Origin: Gemmatimonadota bacterium
GTDB taxonomy: Bacteria > Latescibacterota > UBA2968
Assembly: GCA_028874765.1 (NCBI GenBank)
Contig: JAPPIE010000099.1
Coordinates: forward strand, 35,117-78,915
Length of the DNA stretch: 43,799 nucleotides
Direction of reading: 5' to 3'
Shown here: one piece after another, positions 8,367-15,666 of the stretch
Position numbering within the stretch: position 1 is the stretch's first letter
How the letters are laid out: each line of letters starts with the position of its first letter
Notes under the pieces: generated by a model
What the model saw: only the letters and a program-made list of their open reading frames with translations
What the model was told of the DNA's origin: nothing
The model's database searches: none
Translations under genes and position numbers: made by a program

Positions 8367-9518
8367 ATGCCCAGAGAGCCAGAAGCATCGTGGGAAAATG
8401 GGATTCGCAGCGTGCGCCGCGATGAAATGGGGCGTCTGCGTCAGCTACTCGACAACGTGTTTTTCGAGGGACTGGCAGATATCCAACCGCACGCGTTCAA
8501 TGACGATAATATGCACAATTTGCGCGTGGTCGTAGAAAACGGCGAAGTCGTATCGCACATCGGCACAATTCGGCGGAACATATCCATTATGGGATGCACA
8601 CTCCGCGTAGCGTCCCTCGGAGGGGTGGCGACCTACGAAGCCCATCGGGGCAAGGGCCATGCCACGGCACTCTTGCGAGATACCATGCGTCACTGCCGCA
8701 AAGATGGCGTGGATTATATCATGGTATCGGGCTATCGCAACATGTACCACAGATATGGGTGTCGATATGTGGGGCGAGACTGGATGTTTCAAATCGCGCG
8801 TGAGCGGGCAAACGATTTTGACGATACAACCTGGACGATAGCACAGGCATCAAAGGCAGATATAGAAACGATTGGAGCCATCTACCAGCGCGAACCCGTG
8901 CGCTGGTTGCGCCCGCCTTCGGACATCGCCTTTGGCATAGATGGATGGGTGCAGAACCGTCCGGCAAAAACCTATCTGATTCATCGGGGCAATCAACCCG
9001 TTGCTTTTGGAGTTATACAACAGGCACGAGAACGAGATGCAGGGCAAGTATATTTGCTCGATTACGCAGGTGAGCGGTCTGCAATCGTCGGCGCATTGGG
9101 CAAGTTTATCGAAAAGCAGCAATTGAATCGGCTATCATTGCACGTCAAGGGATTCGATACCGTATTGCGCGGCTTGCTTGAAGCGCGCGGTTTAACAGGT
9201 GAGCCTGCCAATTTACCCGGTACGACGATGATCATTCATTTCGAACAATTACTCGAAAAAATGCGTCCCTATTTTGTTGAACGAGTCGGAGAACACGCTG
9301 CCCGAGGGCTGGTATTTCGGGAAGACGGTGACGAATACCACATCTACTACGGCGGCGACCGCGTAGTGGCCGAAAGCCGCGGTGCAGCGGCACAACTGAT
9401 TTTTGGAACGCTGGAAGAATCTGAAAATGCTATGTTGGATGCAGGCGGACTCGCCGGTGAAGTCTTGCGCGCCTGCCTGCCGATTCCGGGGGTTTGGTAC
9501 GGGGTGAATCATCTCTGA
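8367..9518 (+). CDS. Eis-like GNAT acetyltransferase with C-terminal SCP2-like domain
   Basis: The 383-residue protein has an N-terminal GNAT domain with the acetyl-CoA motif EAHRGKGHATALL (about residues 91-103). A second, degenerate GNAT domain follows (about 150-280), then a C-terminal sterol-carrier-like domain ending PGVWYGVNHL. This three-part layout and the length match the Eis (enhanced intracellular survival) family, which N-acetylates amines such as aminoglycosides or polyamines. In environmental bacteria the substrates are mostly unknown. ATG 8367 has GGAG at 8357-8360; a TTG at 8352 is possible but less likely. It is the last gene of the run and lies 39 bases after the hydrolase. 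Confidence 0.85.
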   Translation: MPREPEASWENGIRSVRRDEMGRLRQLLDNVFFEGLADIQPHAFNDDNMHNLRVVVENGEVVSHIGTIRRNISIMGCTLRVASLGGVATYEAHRGKGHATALLRDTMRHCRKDGVDYIMVSGYRNMYHRYGCRYVGRDWMFQIARERANDFDDTTWTIAQASKADIETIGAIYQREPVRWLRPPSDIAFGIDGWVQNRPAKTYLIHRGNQPVAFGVIQQARERDAGQVYLLDYAGERSAIVGALGKFIEKQQLNRLSLHVKGFDTVLRGLLEARGLTGEPANLPGTTMIIHFEQLLEKMRPYFVERVGEHAARGLVFREDGDEYHIYYGGDRVVAESRGAAAQLIFGTLEESENAMLDAGGLAGEVLRACLPIPGVWYGVNHL

Positions 9519-9560
9519 GTTCGCCAAATAACTGCTCCGAATCTCAAACTCTATTTTATC

Positions 9561-9589
9561 TTGCTATCTGGTATTGCGTGCCTTATACT
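9561..9589 (+). promoter_or_regulatory. Putative sigma-70 promoter
   Basis: TTGCTA (9561-9566), a 17-base spacer and TATACT (9584-9589) precede the coding start at 9632, giving a leader of about 36 bases. Confidence 0.6.
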
Positions 9590-9631
9590 TACGGTGCATA
9601 TTGAATACTCACAAACAGTAAGGATATTTTT

Positions 9632-10045
9632 ATGACAGCTCCAGATGGTGATTCCGCAGATATACTCTATGAGCAAGTCCTCGATAATGCGCGTCGAGAA
9701 ATTGAAGATGCATTGGCTATAATAGACGAATTGCGCCAATCAATCCGCCAGGTGGAAGCTCGAGTTGAAGCCGCCCAATCGATTTATAACGCCGTTACCG
9801 CGAGATTGAACCTGGAAGATGAACTGACCGAAGAAATACACCTGGACACTCTGCCCAATATACCGCCAGTTGAGCCATCTGAGGTAGCGTCAGAACCGTC
9901 GCCACCATCCGAGCCTTCCAAACCAGAAGAACCCCTGGAGGTCGATGAGGCAGAATCTCCATCCGAACAAAATGATGCACCAGTGCTCTCTGAGGCCGAA
10001 CGCGCGCTTATCAGCGAGCATCTGCGATCAAAACGCAAAGGATAA
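9632..10045 (+). CDS. Hypothetical small coiled-coil/Pro-Glu-rich protein
   Basis: I do not recognise this 137-residue acidic protein. Residues about 10-60 form a likely amphipathic helix or coiled coil (LDNARREIEDALAII, RQSIRQVEARVEAAQ). Residues 70-115 are a disordered Pro/Ser/Glu-rich linker (EPSEVASEPSPPSEPS). A short helical tail ends in the basic RSKRKG. It has no signal peptide or membrane segment. AAGGA lies upstream of ATG 9632, and the gene has its own promoter and its own terminator, so it is probably expressed as a single-gene unit. Confidence 0.75.
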   Translation: MTAPDGDSADILYEQVLDNARREIEDALAIIDELRQSIRQVEARVEAAQSIYNAVTARLNLEDELTEEIHLDTLPNIPPVEPSEVASEPSPPSEPSKPEEPLEVDEAESPSEQNDAPVLSEAERALISEHLRSKRKG

Positions 10046-10070
10046 GCACCTACATACTTATCATATTAAC

Positions 10071-10116
10071 AGAACAGGGCTTCGCATCTTGCAGAAATCC
10101 CTGTTCTTTGTATTTT
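10071..10116 (+). terminator. Rho-independent terminator
   Basis: A perfect 9-bp stem AGAACAGGG (10071-10079) / CCCTGTTCT (10099-10107) encloses a 19-base loop and is followed by TTGTATTTT. Confidence 0.75.
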
Positions 10117-10164
10117 AGGGGATGGCTTTTAGAAAATGCAAACACGCCAACCGAAGGAATTTTT

Positions 10165-11607
10165 ATGAGCATATGTGACACGGAGAAATCCGTTGACGAG
10201 ATGGACGCCCGGGAACGGGCACGCTATATTGACGATCTGACGCCCAGAGGTGGTTTATATACCGAAGTACAGCGCGAGGTGCATCCGCAGTCGAACAGTT
10301 CGTGGCGCGTATCGCCCGACCCGTGGTGGCTACCTCCCCCGGTTCTATCACACCTCGAGGCATTGGGACAGCATCTCTATCAGTTTTACAAAGCACTGAA
10401 TCTATTGTATTCGCAAAGTATAAGGGGTATTCAGCCCACATGGGTCTCGCGGTATCTGGATCTGGGCAAATCGGAAGAAGTGATCAAATTTGGGCAAATG
10501 AGCCGATTCAAAAGCCATGTACCCCTCGTGATTCGGCCCGATGTGATACCCACGCGATCGGGAATGATTGCGACGGAATTGGATTCGGTGCCTGGTGGAA
10601 TTGGATTTACGGCAAGCCTGGCAGAGCGATATGCCAAACTCGGCGATCAAATTGTGGGCGGCGCAAATGGGATGGTCACTGGATTTGCACAGATGGTCCG
10701 TGACGTTGCCGGCACAGATGCGCCTGTGTTGGGCGTGGTGGTCTCGGAAGAAGCATCGGCTTATCGGCCTGAAATGTCGTACCTGGGCGACCAATTAAAT
10801 GCCGCCGGTCTGGAAACTTATGTCATTGGACCCGAAGAACTATCTTTTGTCGAAGATGGGCTATTTATCGATGGGGCGCACGGTCGCCGACGCATAGACG
10901 TGATATACAGATTTTTTGAGTTATTCGATTTGAGGAACCTGCCCCAAATAGATTTGATTTTATACGCAGTACGCAAAGGGCTCGTCAAGATCACACCCCC
11001 CTTAAAAGCATATCACGAAGAAAAGATGATGATGGCCCTATTCCACCATCCCTTGCTATCGAATTTCTGGCATCAACACCTGGGCAAAAAATCCGTGGCC
11101 TTTTTGCGGCAAACCTTTCCCAAAACGTGGATCTTAGACCCTGCACCTTTGCCTCCCCATGGCGTTATTGCCAGCTTGGAAATCGCCGGTCAATCCTTTT
11201 CCGATTGGCGTGCACTGGGGCACCTGGGGCAAAAACACCGACAACTGGTCATCAAACCCTCGGGATATTCTGAAATGGCCTGGGGCAGTCGCGGTGTAAC
11301 CATTGGGCACGACATGGCCGAGCGAGACTGGCAAGGCGTGATCGACGAAGCATTACGCGCCTTTGAGCAAACGCCCCATATCATGCAGGAATTTCACAAT
11401 GGCGCGACTTTTTCGGCGTCGTATTACGATTACGAAACCGATCAAATCGAAACATTCAGAGGACGGGTGCGATTGCAACCCTATTATTTTATCTTTAAAG
11501 ACAAAGCAGTGCTCTCGGGCTTACAGGCGACAGTCTGTCCAGCAGACAAAAAAATATTGCACGGAATGGTGGATGCAGTGGTGATACCTGGCGCGGTTAA
11601 GAAGTGA
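10165..11607 (+). CDS. Uncharacterised protein resembling circularly permuted ATP-grasp enzymes
   Basis: The 480-residue protein has no confident family assignment. Visible blocks are IATELDSVPGGIGF (about residue 140), DVIYRFFELFDL, PLKAYHEEKMMMALF, LVIKPSGYSEMAWGSRGV (about residue 360) and HIMQEFH. The order of a Glu-rich block, then K-P with a Gly-rich loop and then Q-E resembles the nucleotide site of permuted ATP-grasp ligases such as glutathionylspermidine-synthase-like proteins. Such enzymes form amide bonds through acyl phosphates; this function is inference only. ATG 10165 has GAAGGA at 10153-10158; the upstream codon at 10108 overlaps the preceding terminator. larE follows 15 bases later, so the two are probably co-transcribed. 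Confidence 0.8.
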   Translation: MSICDTEKSVDEMDARERARYIDDLTPRGGLYTEVQREVHPQSNSSWRVSPDPWWLPPPVLSHLEALGQHLYQFYKALNLLYSQSIRGIQPTWVSRYLDLGKSEEVIKFGQMSRFKSHVPLVIRPDVIPTRSGMIATELDSVPGGIGFTASLAERYAKLGDQIVGGANGMVTGFAQMVRDVAGTDAPVLGVVVSEEASAYRPEMSYLGDQLNAAGLETYVIGPEELSFVEDGLFIDGAHGRRRIDVIYRFFELFDLRNLPQIDLILYAVRKGLVKITPPLKAYHEEKMMMALFHHPLLSNFWHQHLGKKSVAFLRQTFPKTWILDPAPLPPHGVIASLEIAGQSFSDWRALGHLGQKHRQLVIKPSGYSEMAWGSRGVTIGHDMAERDWQGVIDEALRAFEQTPHIMQEFHNGATFSASYYDYETDQIETFRGRVRLQPYYFIFKDKAVLSGLQATVCPADKKILHGMVDAVVIPGAVKK

Positions 11608-11622
11608 GCGAGGACGGAAAAC

Positions 11623-12453
11623 ATGACACTTGATGAGAAACTCACACGGCTGAATGATTTGCTCAAAGACATGGGCAGTGTGGTTGTGGCATTTTCGGGC
11701 GGAGTTGACAGCGCATTTTTGGCAGCGGCAGCACATCGGGTTCTGGGCGACCACGCGCTGGCTGTTACCGCAATCTCTGCGAGCTATGCGTCTGGTGAAC
11801 GCGAAAAGGCTCAAGCACTGGCCGAGCTAATTGGCATTCGACTCGACATTGTCTATACCCGAGAGATGGAAAACCCCGACTACGTAAAAAACGATCCCGA
11901 TCGGTGTTTTCACTGCAAAAGCGCGCTGGCGGATAAGCTGGACGAAGTAATCGAACGCTATACAGGACAATTCGAGTATTTGCTCTACGGCGCAATAGCC
12001 GACGATGTTGGCGACTATCGCCCGGGCATGGCTGCCGCCGAATCCCGGGGTATTCGCGCACCAATGGTCGAATTGGGATTCACCAAAGACGACGTCAGAA
12101 CATTGTCAAAGCGATGGCACCTGCCCACCTGGGACATGCCCGCATCGGCGTGTTTGTCTTCTCGAATACCCTATGGCACAGCCGTCACAGAGGAAGCATT
12201 ACATAAAATTGATCGCGCCGAACAATTTTTGAAAGCGCGTGGATTTGTGCAAGTGCGCGTTCGGCATCACGAAGACATTGCCCGAATTGAAGTTCCACCT
12301 GAAGATCTGGCGCGGTTTTTTCAGGATGGTACAAACGAAGCTGTGGCTCAGGCACTCAAAAATATCGGGTATCGCTATGTCACTTTGGATCTTCAGGGGT
12401 ATCGCACGGGCAGCTTGAATGAAGTGTTAATGAAAATAGAGACGAAGGACTAA
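11623..12453 (+). CDS. larE: LarE-like ATP-dependent sacrificial sulfur transferase
   Basis: The 276-residue PP-loop protein has the ATP pyrophosphatase motif SGGVDSAF (residues about 25-32), RCFHCK (C95, C98) and ASACLSSRIPYG with Cys at residue 177. LarE adenylates the biosynthetic precursor of the nickel-pincer nucleotide cofactor of lactate racemase and donates sulfur from its own Cys176 (L. plantarum numbering). The lone Cys177, with no cysteines in the C-terminal part, fits the sacrificial type and not the [4Fe-4S] type of LarE. No larA, larB or larC lies in the window, so the cofactor pathway must be completed elsewhere or this is a LarE paralogue with another sulfur acceptor. It lies between the ATP-grasp-like gene and def. 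Confidence 0.9.
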   Translation: MTLDEKLTRLNDLLKDMGSVVVAFSGGVDSAFLAAAAHRVLGDHALAVTAISASYASGEREKAQALAELIGIRLDIVYTREMENPDYVKNDPDRCFHCKSALADKLDEVIERYTGQFEYLLYGAIADDVGDYRPGMAAAESRGIRAPMVELGFTKDDVRTLSKRWHLPTWDMPASACLSSRIPYGTAVTEEALHKIDRAEQFLKARGFVQVRVRHHEDIARIEVPPEDLARFFQDGTNEAVAQALKNIGYRYVTLDLQGYRTGSLNEVLMKIETKD

Positions 12454-12463
12454 ACTGATAAAT

Positions 12464-13000
12464 ATGGCCTTACTCGAAATAAAAAAATTCGGTTGTCCAA
12501 TATTGCGAAAAAAAGCAACTCCCGTTCAAGATATAACCGATGAAGTGCGGCAACTTGTCGAGGACATGTTCGAAACAATGTATGAGGCCGAAGGGGTTGG
12601 CCTGGCAGCGCAACAGGTGGGCTTTACAGGACGACTTCTGGTAATGGATGTGCGCCCGCGCGACCCCATGTCGGAACCTCTGGCATTTATCAATCCGGAA
12701 ATTTTATGGGCAGAGGGTGAATGTGTTGGCGAAGAAGGTTGTTTGAGCCTCCCGGAAATTGTCGGAGATGTCAAACGCCCGGCACGGGTGCGTGTACGCG
12801 CACTCAATGAGAATGGAAGTGTGCTTGAGATGACAATGGATGGCATTGCCGCCAAAGCACTTCAACACGAAATTGATCACCTAAATGGCGTGCTCATCCT
12901 CGAACATTTTAATGCGATCAAGCGCAATTTGTTGCGCGGTCAATTGCGCAAACTACAGCGCGAAGGCAAAAAACAGGCACCGGGGTTGGCGTACGTATAG
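12464..13000 (+). CDS. def: Peptide deformylase
   Basis: The 178-residue metalloenzyme removes the formyl group from the N-terminal methionine of new proteins. All three family motifs are intact: GVGLAAQQVG (residues about 44-53), EEGCLSLPE with the metal Cys, and QHEIDHLNG with the HEXXD/H metal ligands and catalytic Glu. The length is normal for type I/II bacterial enzymes. It lies 10 bases after larE; the Shine-Dalgarno sequence is weak (GAAGGA about 14 bases upstream), so translation may be coupled. Confidence 0.97.
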   Translation: MALLEIKKFGCPILRKKATPVQDITDEVRQLVEDMFETMYEAEGVGLAAQQVGFTGRLLVMDVRPRDPMSEPLAFINPEILWAEGECVGEEGCLSLPEIVGDVKRPARVRVRALNENGSVLEMTMDGIAAKALQHEIDHLNGVLILEHFNAIKRNLLRGQLRKLQREGKKQAPGLAYV

Positions 13001-13020
13001 CACTGACCACTGACTTTTCT

Positions 13021-13842
13021 ATGGCATCTTATATTGATTTGCACCTGCATTCGACGAAATCGGATGGCTCCTTCTCTCCAACTCAGGTTGTTCAGCGAGC
13101 AGCCGAATTGGGAGTATCGGCCATCAGTCTGACGGATCACGATTCTGTTGCCGGCGTGCAAGAGGCTCAGAATATCGGTCGAGATATTGGCGTAGAAGTA
13201 ATTCCCGGCATCGAATTGAGCGCGCAGGAAGCTGGCATAGACATTCACATCCTGGGCTATTTTATCGATCCTACAAATTCGGATTTACTGGCATATATAC
13301 AGAAATTTCAAGATGCGCGGCGAAACCGCGCAGAAAAAATAGTAGCCAGGCTCAATCGCCTGGGCGTACGAATCACAATAGCGCAGGTGTTACACAAAGC
13401 GGGAGATGCTACTATCGGACGCCCTCATGTGGCAGACGTGCTGGTCGAAGAGGGATTTGTGTTTTCCCACGATCACGCATTCCAAAAATATCTGGGATAT
13501 GGCAAACCCGCGTACCAACCCAAATATGTATTGACGCCGCGCGAAGCGGTAGAAGTCATTCACGCGGCTGGTGGATTGGCCAGTCTGGCACATCCCGTTT
13601 TATATCGCCGCGATGCTCTTATTCCCGACCTGATCAAACAGGGGTTAGATGGCCTCGAAGTGATGCATGTCAAACACGACCACGCAGATGTGCGTCGCTA
13701 TTCAGATATGGCACAACACTATGATCTACTCACAACGGGTGGATCAGATTGCCACGGCGATGGTCGCGGTCAAGCCGTAATGGGAACTGTTCGGATTCCC
13801 TTGACATTTTTGGCTGCAATGAAAAAAAAATTGGCGCAGTAG
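13021..13842 (+). CDS. PHP-domain phosphoesterase (TrpH/RNase AM-like)
   Basis: The 273-residue protein carries the PHP metal-ligand series: DLHLHS (residues 6-11), TDHDS (about 40), PGIELSA (about 62-68), RPHVAD (about 136), LAHP (about 190) and GSDCHG near the C-terminus. Proteins of this type hydrolyse 3',5'-nucleoside bisphosphates or trim RNA 5' ends (YciV/RNase AM). The insert with conserved RPH and the length match that group better than histidinol phosphatase. It starts 20 bases after def and is followed 13 bases later by the next gene. Confidence 0.9.
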   Translation: MASYIDLHLHSTKSDGSFSPTQVVQRAAELGVSAISLTDHDSVAGVQEAQNIGRDIGVEVIPGIELSAQEAGIDIHILGYFIDPTNSDLLAYIQKFQDARRNRAEKIVARLNRLGVRITIAQVLHKAGDATIGRPHVADVLVEEGFVFSHDHAFQKYLGYGKPAYQPKYVLTPREAVEVIHAAGGLASLAHPVLYRRDALIPDLIKQGLDGLEVMHVKHDHADVRRYSDMAQHYDLLTTGGSDCHGDGRGQAVMGTVRIPLTFLAAMKKKLAQ

Positions 13843-13855
13843 AGGCGACGCTTAT

Positions 13856-14878
13856 GTGCCTGCCCACCCCATATTTTTAGATATGAATGACATCCCATTC
13901 CTGGACAGAAACCGGGCAGACCAGTATTTTTTAAATACCCTTGAGATACTCCAGGCCGAAAGCCGCAATCCATCGGTAGTTATGGAGGTATTTCCCAATG
14001 CCGACGGCCTCTTGTGCGGCATCCGAGAGGTCCTGGATATTTTGCGCGAGACATTGCCTGAAAATACAGAGGTCTGGTCGCTGGATGAAGGATCGGCAAT
14101 GGCGCGCAAAGAAGTGGTACTGCGCCTTCACGCAGATTACTGCGCCGTCGGAATTTTTGAAACGGCGCTACTGGGCACGCTCGCGCATGGTAGCGGCTGG
14201 GCCACTGCGGCGCGAGCCTGTGTAGAAGCTGCGGGAGAGATACCCGTGATCAGTTTTGGCGCACGGCACGTACATCCCGCCGTATCAGACCGCATGGAAT
14301 ACGCCGCATTAATCGGAGGATGTGTTGGCTGTGCAACACCAGCAGGTGCTGCCCTATCCGATCAAAAAGCATCGGGCACCATGCCACACGCTCTGATGTT
14401 GATTTACGGCGATACAGTAGCCGCTACCCGGGCTTTTGATACCCACATGCCCGATTCCGTGCGGCGTGTTGTACTGGTAGATACCTTTCGCGACGAAGCC
14501 GAAGAAAGCGTGCGCGTCGCGCGTGCAATGGCCGGGCGATTGTGGGGCGTACGCCTGGATACACCCTCGGAATTGGGTGGCGTCACACCCGATCTGGTCT
14601 GGCGCGTACGCAGAGCATTGGATAGCGCGGGTTTTGACCAGGTGGGTATTTTTATAAGTGGTGGGTTAACGCCCGAGCGGATTTCAGAATTTGTGCGGTT
14701 GAAGTGTCCGATCGTCGGTTTTGGCGTGGGCAGTGCAATCAGCGGCGCATCGCCAATTGATTTTACGGCAGATATTAAACAAATTGATGGCAAACCCATC
14801 GCCAAACGCGGTCGCAAAGCGGGTATCCAGAATAACCCGAGGCTTAAAAAAAATCGTCTCTTGTGGAGTGAAAATTGA
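13856..14878 (+). CDS. Nicotinate phosphoribosyltransferase-like protein
   Basis: The 340-residue protein resembles the archaeal/bacterial type II nicotinate phosphoribosyltransferases. It has an N-terminal beta region with KEVVLRLHADYCAVGIFETALLG, a helix with ARACVEAAGEIPVISFGARHVHPA, a GTMPHAL strand and the phosphate-binding end of a beta/alpha barrel (RLDTPSELGG, FISGGLTPERI, GFGVGSAI). The family joins nicotinate and PRPP to nicotinate mononucleotide in NAD salvage. A GTG start at 13856 with AGAGG at 13841-13845 fits best; an ATG at 13883 lacks a ribosome site. The stop overlaps the TTG of moaD. Product NaMN feeds NaAD, which LarB uses, so proximity to larE may be meaningful; this is an inference. 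Confidence 0.85.
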   Translation: MPAHPIFLDMNDIPFLDRNRADQYFLNTLEILQAESRNPSVVMEVFPNADGLLCGIREVLDILRETLPENTEVWSLDEGSAMARKEVVLRLHADYCAVGIFETALLGTLAHGSGWATAARACVEAAGEIPVISFGARHVHPAVSDRMEYAALIGGCVGCATPAGAALSDQKASGTMPHALMLIYGDTVAATRAFDTHMPDSVRRVVLVDTFRDEAEESVRVARAMAGRLWGVRLDTPSELGGVTPDLVWRVRRALDSAGFDQVGIFISGGLTPERISEFVRLKCPIVGFGVGSAISGASPIDFTADIKQIDGKPIAKRGRKAGIQNNPRLKKNRLLWSEN

Positions 14879-15120
14879 ATATCAAAGTACTCTTTTTTGC
14901 ATCTTGTCGCGATTTGATTGGCACTGGTGAGCGGGAAATGACACTGCCAGACAGCGCGACAGTAACGGATTTGATATCAAAGCTCGCATTGGAACAGGCG
15001 CGGTTTATAGACATGGCACCGAGTTTGATGGTGTCGATCAATCAAGCGTATGTGGAACGGGATGCGGAACTTCAAGATGGCGATGAGGTGGCATTTATCC
15101 CGCCTGTGAGTGGCGGATAG
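14875..15120 (+). CDS. moaD: Molybdopterin synthase small subunit, MoaD
   Basis: The 81-residue ubiquitin-like protein starts IKVLFFASCRDLIG and ends FIPPVSGG. The terminal Gly-Gly is thiocarboxylated to carry the sulfur used to build molybdopterin. The only reasonable start is TTG at 14875, which overlaps the upstream stop as TTGA, with TGGAGTG a few bases before. It is followed by moaE after 32 bases. Confidence 0.93.
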   Translation: MNIKVLFFASCRDLIGTGEREMTLPDSATVTDLISKLALEQARFIDMAPSLMVSINQAYVERDAELQDGDEVAFIPPVSGG

Positions 15121-15152
15121 GTGCTACCTGTTCATCTTTAGAGGAAATTATT

Positions 15153-15596
15153 ATGGCTGGTGATGTGTATAAAATCCAGGATAAAAAAATAAAACCAGAT
15201 GCATTATACAATGCTGTACTGGCGGATTCGGACGGCGCAGTAACCACATTTGCGGGCGTGGTGCGAGACAATACAAAAGGGCGTGGAACCTCCTATCTCG
15301 TCTATGATGCGTATAGAGATATGGCTGAAAAGAAAATGCGGGAAATCGGAGATGAAATAAAAGAAAAGTGGGAGGTGGATTGCGTGGGAATACTGCACCG
15401 CGTAGGACGGTTGGAAATTGGGGAAATCAGCGTCCTAATTGCGGTTTCTTCTCCACATCGCAAAGCGTCTTTGAAAGCGTGTCACTACGCGATTGATCGC
15501 TTAAAACAGACCGTGCCGATTTGGAAAAAAGAAGTGTGGACAGACGGAGGTGAAGCCTGGATCGAGGGCGACCCATCTGCTCTGGCTTCGCGTTGA
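15153..15596 (+). CDS. moaE: Molybdopterin synthase catalytic subunit, MoaE
   Basis: The 147-residue protein has the MoaE fold landmarks TTFAGVVRDNTKG (about residues 30-42), a central GILHRVGRLEIGE, SPHRKASLKACHYAIDRLK and the catalytic-Lys region PIWKKEVWTDGG. Together with MoaD it inserts two sulfurs into precursor Z to form molybdopterin. AGAGGAAA precedes ATG 15153. The stop lies directly against the broken end of an RND-pump gene on the other strand, so the gene's original downstream neighbour was probably lost or displaced. Confidence 0.95.
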   Translation: MAGDVYKIQDKKIKPDALYNAVLADSDGAVTTFAGVVRDNTKGRGTSYLVYDAYRDMAEKKMREIGDEIKEKWEVDCVGILHRVGRLEIGEISVLIAVSSPHRKASLKACHYAIDRLKQTVPIWKKEVWTDGGEAWIEGDPSALASR

Positions 15597-15600
15597 GAAA

Positions 15601-15666
15601 TGCGATGCTGTTCCTGACCATATAAGCTATAGGACGTTCCCGTGCGGAGCCATCTTCCCGCTTCAT
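15601..15666 (-). pseudogene. 5' remnant of an RND efflux permease gene
   Basis: On the minus strand an ATG at 15666 overlaps the adaptor stop as ATGA. Its first 22 codons read like the start of an AcrB/MexB-type pump: KREDGSARERPIAYMVRNSIA, where family members continue ANLLM into TM1. After codon 22 the frame leaves the family and runs antisense into moaE, ending at 15427. This is what remains when an adaptor-pump operon is cut by deletion or by a rearrangement breakpoint at about 15597-15601. The identification rests on a short motif plus the adaptor-pump overlap. Confidence 0.65.

Noticed and set aside
13854-13860. ATG two bases before the GTG start of the nicotinate phosphoribosyltransferase-like gene
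   Set aside because: It is in a different frame and leads nowhere; the GTG gives the family reading frame.
15427-15600. Continuation of the RND remnant as a 79-residue chimera
   Set aside because: After codon 22 the frame is antisense to moaE and has no pump-like sequence, so the chimera is not a likely functional protein.
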